Assembly: GCF_029589435.1 (NCBI RefSeq)
Contig: NZ_JARRAG010000002.1
Span: 3,472,001 to 3,536,000 of the forward strand
Origin: Paludisphaera mucosa
GTDB lineage: Bacteria > Planctomycetota > Planctomycetia > Isosphaerales > Isosphaeraceae
Length of the DNA stretch: 64,000 nucleotides
Reading direction: 5' to 3'
Part shown: one piece after another, positions 27,356 to 36,238 of the stretch
Position numbering within the stretch: position 1 is the stretch's first letter
Layout of the letters: each line of letters starts with the position of its first letter
Program-made: the position numbers and the translations under genes
The notes under the pieces: generated by a model
Database searches by the model: none
What the model saw: only the letters and a program-made list of their open reading frames with translations
What the model was told of the DNA's origin: nothing

Positions 27356-28294
27356 TCAGGAGGAGGCGGCCTCGGGCGCGGATCGGGGATGGAACCGGGC
27401 GTGCACCTGGCGGAGCCGGCTCAGCTCGACGCGGGTGTAGATCTGCGTGGTCGCGATCGAGGCGTGCCCGAGCATCTCCTGCACGGCGCGAAGGTCGGCG
27501 CCGCCGGCCAGCAGGTGGGTCGCGAAGCTGTGCCGCAAGGTGTGGGGGCTGACGTCCCCCTGCAGCCCTGCCGCCGCCGCATGCTGCTTGACGATCCGCC
27601 AGAGGCCGACCCGCGAGAGCGGCCGGCCGGCCCGCGTCACGAAGACGGTGGCGGTGTCGGGATGACGCGCCGTGAGCGCCGGCCGGTCGGTCCTGAGGTA
27701 GGTGACGAGGGCCTCGCGGGCCCGCGAGCCCATGGGCACCCAGCGCTCCTTGTTCCCCTTGCCGATGCACCGCGCCAGCCCGCCTTCCAGGTCGAGGTCG
27801 CCGGGTCGGAGGCCGACGACTTCCGAGGCGCGGCAGCCCGTGGCGTAGAGCGTCTCCAGCGCCGCCCGATCGCGTCGCCCCAGGCGGGTGTCCGCGGCGG
27901 GGGACGACAGCAGCCGGTCGACGGCCGCGGGCCCCAGCACCACGGGCAGCCGGTCCCAGACCGCCGGGGCGGTCAGCAGCTTGGCGACGTTGTCCGTGAG
28001 CTTCCCTTCCAGCACCAGGTAGCGGAAGAACGTGGAGAGGCTCGCCAGGTGGCGGGCCACGCTGCTGGGGGCCAGGCCCGACGTCACCAGCAGGTCGACG
28101 TAGCCCCGCAAGGTCGCGACGTCGAGGTCGGCGACCGGCCCCTGGGCGTGATCCCGGCGCCAGCCGAGGAATCGCATCAGGTCCGACCGGTAGGCGGCCA
28201 GCGTGTGGGGCGATACGCCGCATTCGGCCATCAGGTAATGCAGGAAGGGGCCGACCGGATCCTGGCTCCGTCCCGGGCGATACGGGGGTTTCAC
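27356..28294 (-). CDS. xerD: Tyrosine recombinase XerD
   Basis: A 312-residue site-specific recombinase. The N-terminal core-binding SAM-like domain (about 15-100) is followed by a catalytic domain with all active residues: Arg in GCRASEVVGL, Lys in GKGNKER, His-x-x-Arg in SPHTLRH, His in MLGH, and Tyr in TTQIYTRV. The end VELSRLRQVHARFHPR is more like XerD than XerC. With a partner it would resolve chromosome dimers at dif before division. I chose the GTG at 28294, which has GGGGAG six bases upstream and gives the normal family length; a longer frame upstream is Arg/Pro-rich filler. Nothing around it suggests an integrated element. Confidence 0.87.
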   Translation of the reverse strand: MKPPYRPGRSQDPVGPFLHYLMAECGVSPHTLAAYRSDLMRFLGWRRDHAQGPVADLDVATLRGYVDLLVTSGLAPSSVARHLASLSTFFRYLVLEGKLTDNVAKLLTAPAVWDRLPVVLGPAAVDRLLSSPAADTRLGRRDRAALETLYATGCRASEVVGLRPGDLDLEGGLARCIGKGNKERWVPMGSRAREALVTYLRTDRPALTARHPDTATVFVTRAGRPLSRVGLWRIVKQHAAAAGLQGDVSPHTLRHSFATHLLAGGADLRAVQEMLGHASIATTQIYTRVELSRLRQVHARFHPRSAPEAASS

Positions 28295-28533
28295 GGCGGG
28301 CTCCCCAGCGTTCGAGGTGAAGACCGACTCCGATGGCGAGGCATTTGCAACCGGGCAGGGCTCGCGATCCCCGCTCCCCTGGGATCGGCGTTCGGCGGGT
28401 CGCGACTTCACGGAGCCCGAGCGGGGTCGGGGCGGACCGGGGCGTCGCGTCGGTCTCGTCAGGCGGGGGGGCGGCCGGGTATAACACAAGACCGACTCCC
28501 GCGCGTTTTTCTCCGACGAGGCCCTCTTTGAAG

Positions 28534-29943
28534 ATGTCGTCCCCTGCACCCGGCCCGGCCGACGCCGCGTCCCCGCCCCGCCGCAGCCTCCCCACGATCG
28601 GCGGCCCCTATTTCGCCCTCGCGGTGCTGTTCGGCATGAACCTGCTGAACTACATCGATCGCTACTCGTTCTTCGCGGTCGGCGTGCAGATCAAGGAAGC
28701 GTTCCAGATCGACGACTTCTGGTACAGCATCCTGGGCGTCGCCTTCATGGTGGTCTACACGGTCGTCTCGCCGCTCATGGGCTGGCTGGGCGACCGCTAC
28801 GACCGCAGGCGGCTGCTCGCGGGGGGCGTCGCGTTGTGGAGCTTCGCGACGGTCGGCTCGGCCTTCTCGTTCGACTTCCACCACATGTTCTTCTGGCGCT
28901 CGCTGCTCGGCGTCGGCGAGGCCAGTTACGGCGTCATCGCCCCGACCTTGATCGCCGACCTCTTCCCGGTCGAGAAGCGGGGGCGGGCGATGGGGGTCTA
29001 CTACCTCGCCCTGCCGCTGGGCGGAGCGCTCGGCTACGCCCTCGGCGGATGGATCGGCGACCACTGGGGCTGGTCGCGGGCCTTCCTGGTCGTCGGGCTC
29101 CCCGGGCTCCTGTTCGCGGTGGCCGGGCTGCTCATCCACGACCCCGGGCGCGGGGCGTCGGAGGGGGTCCGACACGCGGGCAAGGCGGACCGACCCAAGA
29201 TGGGGGATTACGTCAAGCTGTTCGGCATCCCGACGTACGTCCTCAACACGATCGGGATGGCGGCCGTGACGTTCGCCACCGGCGCCTACGCCGTCCACGG
29301 CGCGAACTTCTTCCAGACCGTGCGCGGGATGTCGATGACCAAGGCGACCACCTCGATCGGCATCCTGTCGGCCCTGGCCGGGCTGCTGGGGATCGCCCTG
29401 GGTTCGGGGCTGGCCGACTACACGACGCGATTCACCCGCCGCGCCTACCTCTTGCTGGCGGCCGTCGTGACGGCCGGGGCCGTCCCGCTGGGGCTCCTCG
29501 CGATCCTGGAGAAGGACGTCGCGATCTCGCTCGGCTTCCTGTTCGGGGCGATGCTCCTCCTGTCGATGGTCCTGGGTCCCTGCAACACGGTGATCGCCAA
29601 CGTGGTCCCGGCGAACAAGCGGGCTTCGGGCTACGCCCTGTACATCTTCCTGATCCACGTCTTCGGCGACATCAGCTCGCCGGTGATCCTGGGCTGGATC
29701 TCGACGCAATTCGGCCGGCCGGAGGTGGAGGCGTCGTGGCTCGGCCGCTTCTTCAGCTCGCTGGGCGCCACGCCGGTCGGCGACGAGAACCTGACCGTGG
29801 CGATGCTCGTCGTCGCGCCGGTCCTGGCCATCGGCGCGTTTTTCTTCCTGCTCGGCTCGCGCTACCTCCCCGAGGACCAGCAACGCGTCAGCGACGCCGC
29901 GACGGCCGGCGCGAAGAACACCCTGACGGTGTCCTACCACTGA
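28534..29943 (+). CDS. Spinster-like MFS transporter
   Basis: A 469-residue major facilitator protein with about 12 membrane helices. The N-terminal MNLLNYIDRYSFFAVGVQIK, then LMGWLGDRYDRRRLL (loop 2-3 motif), is typical of the spinster-like branch, whose animal members move lysolipids or sphingosine phosphate; bacterial substrates are unknown. The ATG at 28534 is chosen because it places a short cytoplasmic tail before the first helix; the ribosome-binding site is weak (GAAG close to the ATG). It starts divergently from xerD, and its stop is three bases from the stop of the convergent kinase gene. Confidence 0.85.
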   Translation: MSSPAPGPADAASPPRRSLPTIGGPYFALAVLFGMNLLNYIDRYSFFAVGVQIKEAFQIDDFWYSILGVAFMVVYTVVSPLMGWLGDRYDRRRLLAGGVALWSFATVGSAFSFDFHHMFFWRSLLGVGEASYGVIAPTLIADLFPVEKRGRAMGVYYLALPLGGALGYALGGWIGDHWGWSRAFLVVGLPGLLFAVAGLLIHDPGRGASEGVRHAGKADRPKMGDYVKLFGIPTYVLNTIGMAAVTFATGAYAVHGANFFQTVRGMSMTKATTSIGILSALAGLLGIALGSGLADYTTRFTRRAYLLLAAVVTAGAVPLGLLAILEKDVAISLGFLFGAMLLLSMVLGPCNTVIANVVPANKRASGYALYIFLIHVFGDISSPVILGWISTQFGRPEVEASWLGRFFSSLGATPVGDENLTVAMLVVAPVLAIGAFFFLLGSRYLPEDQQRVSDAATAGAKNTLTVSYH

Positions 29944-29946
29944 TCG

Positions 29947-31686
29947 TCATCCCGCCCGGGACGGCGGCTCCGGCTCCTCGCCGATCGTGTTGAGCGGGTC
30001 GGGGGGCCCGGCGGAGAGCGCCGTCGGATCGTCGACGCCCGGGAAGTCGAGGACGTCGAGCGAGGGGAGGACGTCGACCCGCGGCCCCTCGACGGGAGCC
30101 GCTTCGGTCCCGGGCGCGATCGGCTCATGCTCCATCCACCAGGCCTCGGCGCGGTCGGCCGACCAGCCGTCGGCGTCGCGGCACCCGCCGAGCGCGCGCG
30201 ACAGGTCGCTCGCGCTCGCGTAGCGGTCGCCGGGGTCCTTCTCCAGGCATCGCAGGACGACCGCCTCCAGGTCGAACGGGACGTCCGGGTTGTGCTCGGT
30301 CATCAGCTCGACGAGGTCGTTGGCGTGCGCCATCATGACCGAGATGGCGTCCGGGCCCAGGAAGGGCGGCCGGCCGGTGAGCAGGAAGTAGGCGACGGCC
30401 CCCAGGCTGTAGACGTCCACCCGGCCGTCGGGGACCCTATTCTTGAGGATCATCTCCGGGGCCATGTAGAGGGGCGACCCGGTCACGATCCCTTCGAGCG
30501 TCAGGTGCGGCGAGCTCTCGTCGCCCACCGATTTCACCAGGCCGAAATCGAGCACCTTCGCCACGTCGTAGCGGGCCCCCCGCAGGGCCGCGAAGACGTT
30601 GGGCGGCTTCAGGTCGCGATGGATCAGGCCCGCCAGGTGCGCCTCGCGGAGGGCCTCGCAGACCTGGCGCAGCAGGTAGATGACCCGCCCCGCCGGCATC
30701 GGCCCATGGCGGTCGACCACCTCTTGCAGGCTCAGGCCGGGGAGGTATTCCATCACGTAATAGAACTCGCCGTCCTCGGTCCGGCCGTAGTCGTAGACCT
30801 CGACGGTGTTCCAGTGCGAGAGCCGGGCGGTCGCGCGGACCTCGAGCTCGAACCGGGCGCGGGAGGTCTCGCTGCCGGTGAGCTTGGGCGCGATGAGTTT
30901 CATCGCGCAGGGCCGCTTGAGCAGGCGATGCTCGGCGAGATAGACCTCGCCCATCCCGCCGGCGCCCAGCTTCCGCCCCAGCCGATACTGGTTCAGCTCG
31001 CGCTGGCGGACGACCTCGCGTCGATAGCCGTTGATGGTGCTGACCCCGAACACCGACGTCGCGACCGCCGTGGCCAGCAGCACCAGATGCTCGCCGAGGT
31101 TCTCGAACGTCATCGCCGGCTCGGCGCCCACGAGGCTGCGGAACTCGGGCATGACGGCGAGGAGCAGCCCCGTCGCGGCCAGCGGGGAGAGCGCCATCAC
31201 CGCGATCATCCCCAGCGCCCGCCGCCAGTCGTTGGGGATGAAGATCGCGTAGGTGAAGATCAGCGCCGTCACGTACGCCAGGTCGCTCTTGAAGAAGCTC
31301 GCGACCCGCCAGACGTCGACGTCGGGATCGAGCACGCCCAGCCGCATCGCCGTGAACAGGTCGCAGGCCGTATACGCGGCGATCCCCCCGAAGACCACGA
31401 TCTCCATCCATCGCAGCCGGCGGACCGAAGGCCGGACGGGGGCGTTGAGATAGCCCATCATCAGCATCAGGAGACCGCCCACCAGCACCTGACAGCCGAC
31501 GGTCAAGGTGCGCCGGGTCGGGGCCAGCGAACCCTGGATCAGGAAGACCAGGAAGGCCGAGGTCAGGACGATCAGGCAGGACCGCAGCCGGTCGTGGAGC
31601 AGGTCGCGAAGCTCGGCCTCGGCCGTCGCCGCGTCGGCGGCGACGACCCGATTTCCAGGCGCGAAGCTGTCGGGCGCATCGTGCAC
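29947..31686 (-). CDS. Ser/Thr kinase with six N-terminal membrane helices
   Basis: A 579-residue protein with an unusual order. Six hydrophobic helices fill about residues 25-220, starting with a segment around LIVLTSAFLVFLI and ending near VFGVSTINGY. The Hanks-type kinase domain follows at about 231-490, with GAGGMGEVYLAE, the invariant Lys in CAMKLI, His355-Arg-Asp-Leu-Lys-Pro, and a normal DFG. The C-terminal tail is acidic and Pro-rich. Most bacterial kinases of this type have the kinase first and one helix; here a six-helix module could sense membrane state or a ligand. GTG at 31686 has GGAGG seven bases upstream and is preferred over the ATG at 31755. Confidence 0.83.
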   Translation of the reverse strand: MHDAPDSFAPGNRVVAADAATAEAELRDLLHDRLRSCLIVLTSAFLVFLIQGSLAPTRRTLTVGCQVLVGGLLMLMMGYLNAPVRPSVRRLRWMEIVVFGGIAAYTACDLFTAMRLGVLDPDVDVWRVASFFKSDLAYVTALIFTYAIFIPNDWRRALGMIAVMALSPLAATGLLLAVMPEFRSLVGAEPAMTFENLGEHLVLLATAVATSVFGVSTINGYRREVVRQRELNQYRLGRKLGAGGMGEVYLAEHRLLKRPCAMKLIAPKLTGSETSRARFELEVRATARLSHWNTVEVYDYGRTEDGEFYYVMEYLPGLSLQEVVDRHGPMPAGRVIYLLRQVCEALREAHLAGLIHRDLKPPNVFAALRGARYDVAKVLDFGLVKSVGDESSPHLTLEGIVTGSPLYMAPEMILKNRVPDGRVDVYSLGAVAYFLLTGRPPFLGPDAISVMMAHANDLVELMTEHNPDVPFDLEAVVLRCLEKDPGDRYASASDLSRALGGCRDADGWSADRAEAWWMEHEPIAPGTEAAPVEGPRVDVLPSLDVLDFPGVDDPTALSAGPPDPLNTIGEEPEPPSRAG

Positions 31687-31793
31687 GCGGAGGCCTCCGG
31701 GAACGGGCGGACTGCGGTTCCGGCGGGGCGTCCGACGAATCGCGGGCCGCACCATGAGGCTATCTCAACCGGATGCCTCGCTCCATGCAAGAA

Positions 31794-32906
31794 TCACGTG
31801 GCCGATCGCTCGACGCGGACGCTCCGAGCCTTGATGATCAGGTAGGCGTCCCGGCCGGGCGAGAGGCCCAGCGCGTCCGGCGTCGAGTCCAGGGTGCTGA
31901 CCAGCCACCGAAGCTCTCCCGAGCGGACCACGATCTCGGCCTCGCGGCCGTGGGACGCGATCGCCTCCACCGTCCCTCCGAGCTGATTCCGCGCGCTCAG
32001 GCCCGCGATCGGCCCCGAGGCCAGGAGGATCTCGTCGCCCGCCACCTCCACGGCCACCCGCGTCCCGGGCGGCAGGTCGACGAAGGCGGCGATCAGGGAA
32101 GGCCCGCCGTCGAGCGCCAGCCGCGTCCATTCCCGGCGCTCGCCGTGCTCGGCGATGCATCCGGAGAAGGCGTTGCGCACGCCCTCAAGGTGGAGGAACT
32201 CGGCGCTCCGCGAGGCCGCCAGGACTTCGGCCGGCGGCCCCTGGGCGACCAGTCGGCCGGCTTCGAGCAGGAACAAATGGGTGCCGAGCGTGATCGCCTC
32301 GGCCGGGCTGTGGGTGACGTAGAGGATCGGCACCCCCTCGGCGCGCTGCACGCCCCGCAGCCGGTCGAGCAGCGTCCGCCGGCCGGGAAGGTCGAGCGCC
32401 GAGACGGGCTCGTCGCAGAGCAGCAGCCGGGGCCGCGGCGCGAGCGCGCGGGCCAGCCCGACGCGCTGGCGTTCGCCCCCCGACAGCGTCTCGACGGGCC
32501 GCCCGAGCAGCGAGGCGATGCCGCAGAGCGCGGCCACCTCCTGCACGCGCCGCTCGCGGCCGGCCCGCGGCTCCCCCCGTAGGCCGAAGCCGACGTTGCC
32601 GGCGACGTCCAGGTGGGGGAACAGCAGGTCGTCCTGGAAGATCATCCCCACGCGACGCCGGCGCAGGGGGACGTCCACGCCGCGAAGCGGGTCGAACAGC
32701 GGCTGGCCCGCGAGCGTCACCCGGCCGGAGTCGGGTCGGGACAGGCCGGCGATGAGCCGCAGCAGCGTCGACTTCCCGGCGCCGGACGGGCCGAAGACGA
32801 CGCCGATCTCGTCGCCCAGCCGGATCGAGACGTCGACGGTGAGGCCCGCGTGGACTCGGCGGACGACCCGCGCGTCCAGGATCGGGGGCGGCCCCGGGAC
32901 GCTCAA
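31794..32906 (-). CDS. modC: Molybdate ABC transporter ATP-binding protein
   Basis: A 370-residue ABC ATPase that powers molybdate import with ModB and ModA. Walker A is GPSGAGKST, the ABC signature is LSGGERQR, and Walker B is LLLCDEP followed by the D-loop SALD. The C-terminal quarter (about residues 300-365) is a TOBE/Mop-type molybdate-binding domain (LGGTVEAIASHG). The start is a TTG at 32906 preceded by GGGGAGG six bases upstream; it overlaps the modB stop codon as TTGA, so the two are translationally coupled. No ATG fits the N-terminus. It is the last gene of the modABC operon. Confidence 0.88.
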   Translation of the reverse strand: MSVPGPPPILDARVVRRVHAGLTVDVSIRLGDEIGVVFGPSGAGKSTLLRLIAGLSRPDSGRVTLAGQPLFDPLRGVDVPLRRRRVGMIFQDDLLFPHLDVAGNVGFGLRGEPRAGRERRVQEVAALCGIASLLGRPVETLSGGERQRVGLARALAPRPRLLLCDEPVSALDLPGRRTLLDRLRGVQRAEGVPILYVTHSPAEAITLGTHLFLLEAGRLVAQGPPAEVLAASRSAEFLHLEGVRNAFSGCIAEHGERREWTRLALDGGPSLIAAFVDLPPGTRVAVEVAGDEILLASGPIAGLSARNQLGGTVEAIASHGREAEIVVRSGELRWLVSTLDSTPDALGLSPGRDAYLIIKARSVRVERSAT

Positions 32907-33574
32907 ATCGAGCCTCCCCGGGCGGGGAGCGTCCGCTGCACGAAGGCCAGCGCCGCGATCGAGATCGACGAGATGCACACGGCCAGCCAGGTGGCCTGCC
33001 CCTTGTCGCCCGCCTGGACGGCGTCGTAGATGGCCAGCGAGGCGGTCTGGGTCAGGCCCGGGACGTCGCCGGCGACCATCATCGTCGCGCCGAAGTCGCC
33101 GAGCGCCCGGGCGAACGCCAGCGCGATCCCCGCCGCCAGCCCCCTCCACGCGAGCGGGAGCGTGACCGCCAGGAAGACCGACGCCTCCGTACGGCCGAGC
33201 AGCCGCGCCGCGTCTTCCAGCCGGGGGTCGACGGCCTCGAAGGCCCCCCGCGCCGGCAGCAGGAAGAGCGGGAACGCCGCCACGGCCGACGCCAGCACGG
33301 CCCCCGACCAGTGGAAGACCACGACGACGTCGAGAGTCCGCTCCAGCCAGGCCCCGAGCCAGGCCCGGCGACCGAAGACCTGGAGCAGCAAGTACCCCAG
33401 GACGGTCGGCGGCAGGACCAGGGGGAGCGCCAGGAAGCCCGCGACCAGGCCCTTGCCCGGCAGCCTCGACCTCGCCAGCAGGAACGCCGCGGGCAGGCCG
33501 GCGAACACCACGAGCAGCGTCGCCGTCGTCGCCACCTTGAGGGACAGCCCCAGCGGGCCGAGGTCGTGGAGCAC
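32903..33574 (-). CDS. modB: Molybdate ABC transporter permease
   Basis: A 223-residue inner-membrane protein with about five helices. It has the permease EAA-type loop (EDAARLLGRTEASVFLAVTLPLA) that contacts ModC, and ALGDFGATMMVAG near the end, both typical of ModB. The start is a GTG at 33574 with GAGGC about eight bases upstream; this gives the usual ModB length. It lies 17 bases after modA and overlaps modC by four bases. It forms the channel through which molybdate delivered by ModA passes. Confidence 0.88.
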   Translation of the reverse strand: MLHDLGPLGLSLKVATTATLLVVFAGLPAAFLLARSRLPGKGLVAGFLALPLVLPPTVLGYLLLQVFGRRAWLGAWLERTLDVVVVFHWSGAVLASAVAAFPLFLLPARGAFEAVDPRLEDAARLLGRTEASVFLAVTLPLAWRGLAAGIALAFARALGDFGATMMVAGDVPGLTQTASLAIYDAVQAGDKGQATWLAVCISSISIAALAFVQRTLPARGGSI

Positions 33575-33591
33575 GCGGTGACGCCTCGGGG

Positions 33592-34383
33592 TCAGGATTT
33601 CGGCGGGGTGAATCCGTGCTCGCCCAGCACGCGCTGCGCCTCCGGACCCAGCAGGAAGTCGACGAATCGATGCGCCCGCGCCTTCTGACGGGAGCGGGCG
33701 ACGACGCCCAGGGCCTGGATCCGCGGCGAGTAAAGCGCCGGATCGATCTCGATCTGCTTCGACGCCGCGCCCGCGGCGAGCGATCGGCTCACCAGGGCCG
33801 CGTCGGCGTTCCCCTCCTCGACGTGCAGCAGCGCCTGCGAGACCGAGCCCGCGGGGACGATCTTCGGGCCCAGGGCGTCCCACAGCCCGGCCTTTTCGAG
33901 GGCCTCCCGCGCCGCCTTGCCATAAGGCGCGACCTGGGGGTTGGCGATCGCGATCTTGCGGACGACCGGCTTCGCCAGGTCGGCGAGCGACCCCACCTCG
34001 GCGGCGGCCGAGGCGTGGACGAGCAGCACCAGCGCGCCCCGGGCGTAGAAGTCCACCGAGCCGTTCTCGACGTGCTCCTCGCCTTCGAGGGCTTTCGGCA
34101 AAAGCACGTCGGCGGAGAGGAAGACGTCGAACGGGGCGCCGCCCCGGATCTGCTCGGCCAGGTCGCCCGACGCGCCGAAGGTCGGCGGCGCGACCGGGCC
34201 GTCCCGATCTCCATACGTCTCAAGCAGCCTCGGCAGGGCCTTCTGGAGGTCGGCCGCCGCCGCGATCCGCAGCGGCTCGACGGCGGCGGGTCCCGGGCGC
34301 GTCCCCGAACAGCCGATCCCGACGATCAGAAACGCGATCAACGGGACGATTCGAAGGCCGGTGCGATGCGATCCGGGGCTCAT
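33592..34383 (-). CDS. modA: Molybdate-binding lipoprotein
   Basis: A 263-residue periplasmic binding protein with a lipoprotein signal peptide ending in a lipobox (VGIGC, lipidated Cys near residue 25). The mature part starts with RIAAAADLQKALPRL and has GASGDLAEQIRGGAPFDVFLSAD, a classic ModA segment for oxyanion binding. Later stretches (GKAAREALEKAGLW and LVSRSLAAG) also fit. It captures molybdate (or tungstate) for ModBC. It is the first gene of the operon, and a TATAAT box lies 69 bases upstream of the start. A second, more distant relative is encoded at 48522-49388. Confidence 0.9.
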   Translation of the reverse strand: MSPGSHRTGLRIVPLIAFLIVGIGCSGTRPGPAAVEPLRIAAAADLQKALPRLLETYGDRDGPVAPPTFGASGDLAEQIRGGAPFDVFLSADVLLPKALEGEEHVENGSVDFYARGALVLLVHASAAAEVGSLADLAKPVVRKIAIANPQVAPYGKAAREALEKAGLWDALGPKIVPAGSVSQALLHVEEGNADAALVSRSLAAGAASKQIEIDPALYSPRIQALGVVARSRQKARAHRFVDFLLGPEAQRVLGEHGFTPPKS

Positions 34384-34726
34384 GCGCTTTCTCTTGCCGT
34401 CGGGACGGACCCGACGCCTCGCGCGGTGAGAGGCGGGGCGTCGCGGAGTGCATTATAACCTCCCGACCGCCGCTGCGATTGCGATGCGGGAGCGAATCGG
34501 TTAAGAGGAAGCACCGCCGTCGCCGCGGCCGGTCGCGCGTCGTCCACGCGCCGCGATATCCCACCTCGACTTGATCCCGCGATGGGAAGCGGGGGAAAAT
34601 CGTCCCTGCGACGGCGAACGCGCGGTTTCCGGCGTCGCGACGGCCGCGATCGTCGGGCCCCTCCCCCACGCCGAGGGGCGACGCGCAGCGCAGCCGTCTT
34701 TTCTTCGAGGAAAGGCCCCGCCAAGG
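34384..34726. other. Divergent region between modA and the NTPase gene
   Basis: No gene is seen in these 343 bases. The modA promoter and a dyad are listed separately. I saw no ModE-type TATATA half-sites and no molybdenum-cofactor riboswitch fold that I could support by eye. The NTPase gene is preceded by GAGGAAAGG about eleven bases before its ATG. Confidence 0.45.
34452..34503 (-). promoter_or_regulatory. modA -10 box and overlapping dyad
   Basis: Read leftward, 34457-34452 is a perfect TATAAT, 69 bases before the modA ATG. No good -35 hexamer is present at 16-18 bases. Two arms, CTCCCG (34460-34465) and CGGGAG (34487-34492), flanked by TAACC and GGTTA, form a dyad that covers the spacer and -35 zone. 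This fits a regulator-dependent promoter or a repressor site, but no regulator is known for it. Confidence 0.45.
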
Positions 34727-36217
34727 ATGAAGACGGAACAGTTTCTCCAGCACCACGGCATCAAGGGCAATCCGTTCAGCGAGGAGGACGCCCAGACCGA
34801 CACCGTCTTCAAGCGCCGCTGCTTGACGACGATCCACCACCCCGCCTGGAACAAGTTCTTCGGCAGCCCGGCCGACCCCTCGACGGCCCTGGTCTTCGGC
34901 GAGAAGGGGAGCGGCAAGACGGCCCTGCGGCTCCAGGTGACGTCCGAGATCGAGGACTTCAACCAGGCGAACCCGTCGGACCGGGTCTTCGTCATCTCGT
35001 ACGACGACTTCAACCCCTACCTCGACAACTTCCGGACGGCCGTCCGCGCGACCGACACGAACCAGGTCCTGAAGCGCTGGCAGCTCCAGGACCACATGGA
35101 CGCGATCCTCTCGCTGGGCGTGACCCAGCTCGTCGACCTGCTGACGTCGGAGAAAGTGGACCTCTCGGTCCTCAGCCTCGACCAGCGCCGCGACCTGCTG
35201 CTGCTGTCGGCCCTCTACGACGCCTCGACGGGCGAGCCGATCGAACGCCGCTGGAGCCGGCTCCGCCGCCGTTCGGGCTTCCGCCCGCTCTGGACGCGCC
35301 GCGACCTGCAGATCGGCTTCGGGACGACCCTGGCGATCGTCGCCCTGGTCTTCCTCTTCCCCGCCCTGCGAAGCTGGTCGCTGCTCCCCTGGCTGCTGGT
35401 GCCGCTGGTCGCCGGCTGGCTCTACTGGGGATGGCGGATCGCGCGCGCCGAGTGGTACTCGCGCGACATCCGCAAGGGGCTGAAGGTGCTCGACCGCGAC
35501 CCGTCGGCCCTGCGCTGGGAGCTGCTCTGGTTCCGGCCGACCGAGCTGGGCGGACAGCCGATGCCCACCGCCAGCCGCGGCCGCGCCGAGGAGCGCTACG
35601 AGCTGCTCCGCAAGTTCCAGGGCGTGCTCAAGACCCTGGGCTACGGCGGCGTCGTGGTCCTCATCGACCGGGTCGACGAGCCCCAGCAGATCGAGGGCGA
35701 CCCCCGCAAGATGCGGGCCCTGATCTGGCCGCTGCTTGACCACAAGTTCCTGCGCCATCCGGGGATCGGCGTGAAACTGCTGCTGCCGATCGAGCTGGCG
35801 TACTACCTGGAGAAGGAAGACAAGGAGTTCTACGACCGCGCCCGGCCGGACAAGCTCAACATGATCAAGCCGCTGCGCTGGACGGGCCCGTCGCTCTACG
35901 ACCTGGCCAGCGACCGGCTCCGCGCCTGCCAGGCGAACCCGCCGGCCGACGGCGACGGGAACGGTGTCGGCGGCGGCGTCCGGCTGAGAGAGTTCATCGA
36001 CGAAACCGTCGGCGACGACTACCTGAAGGAGGCCCTCGGCAACCTCCGGACGCCTCGCCACCTCTTCAAGTTCCTGCACCGCCTGATCGAGGAACACTGC
36101 CACCGCCACACCGAGGACCAGCCCCGGTGGACGGTGGACTACGACACCTTCCGCACGACCTACGCGTCGTACATGCGCGACCTCGACGCCTTCGATCGGG
36201 GCTACGGTCACGGCTGA
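34727..36217 (+). CDS. Membrane-embedded P-loop NTPase, KAP-like layout
   Basis: A 496-residue protein. A Walker A motif GEKGSGKT is at residues 58-65. Two hydrophobic helices sit in the middle (about 195-240), and a Walker B strand VVVLIDRVDEP follows only at about 310-319. Splitting the nucleotide-binding domain with membrane helices between Walker A and B is the signature layout of KAP-family P-loop NTPases, though I assign the family by layout, not by search. The N-terminus (HGIKGNPFSEEDA) resembles the start of ExeA-type ATPases. The C-terminal part is helical. KAP proteins can act in membrane signalling or in phage defence; no neighbouring effector is seen. It ends 21 bases from the convergent WD40 gene. 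Confidence 0.7.
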   Translation: MKTEQFLQHHGIKGNPFSEEDAQTDTVFKRRCLTTIHHPAWNKFFGSPADPSTALVFGEKGSGKTALRLQVTSEIEDFNQANPSDRVFVISYDDFNPYLDNFRTAVRATDTNQVLKRWQLQDHMDAILSLGVTQLVDLLTSEKVDLSVLSLDQRRDLLLLSALYDASTGEPIERRWSRLRRRSGFRPLWTRRDLQIGFGTTLAIVALVFLFPALRSWSLLPWLLVPLVAGWLYWGWRIARAEWYSRDIRKGLKVLDRDPSALRWELLWFRPTELGGQPMPTASRGRAEERYELLRKFQGVLKTLGYGGVVVLIDRVDEPQQIEGDPRKMRALIWPLLDHKFLRHPGIGVKLLLPIELAYYLEKEDKEFYDRARPDKLNMIKPLRWTGPSLYDLASDRLRACQANPPADGDGNGVGGGVRLREFIDETVGDDYLKEALGNLRTPRHLFKFLHRLIEEHCHRHTEDQPRWTVDYDTFRTTYASYMRDLDAFDRGYGHG

Positions 36218-36238
36218 CGCCGTCGCGGCGGCCCCTCG

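Noticed and set aside
27356-28294. Integrase of a mobile element
   Set aside because: The recombinase has XerD features and normal length, and no attachment repeats, tRNA gene or phage genes flank it.
32907-33149. Upstream extension of the modC frame
   Set aside because: It overlaps modB in another frame and has no conserved residues. TTG at 32906 has a strong ribosome-binding site and the TTGA overlap.
34384-34726. Molybdenum-cofactor riboswitch or ModE site before modA
   Set aside because: I could not build the required fold by eye and found no paired TATATA half-sites. A covariance-model search would be decisive.
34220-36211. 663-residue minus-strand frame over the NTPase gene
   Set aside because: It is antisense to a protein with clear Walker motifs and membrane helices, and has low-complexity composition itself.
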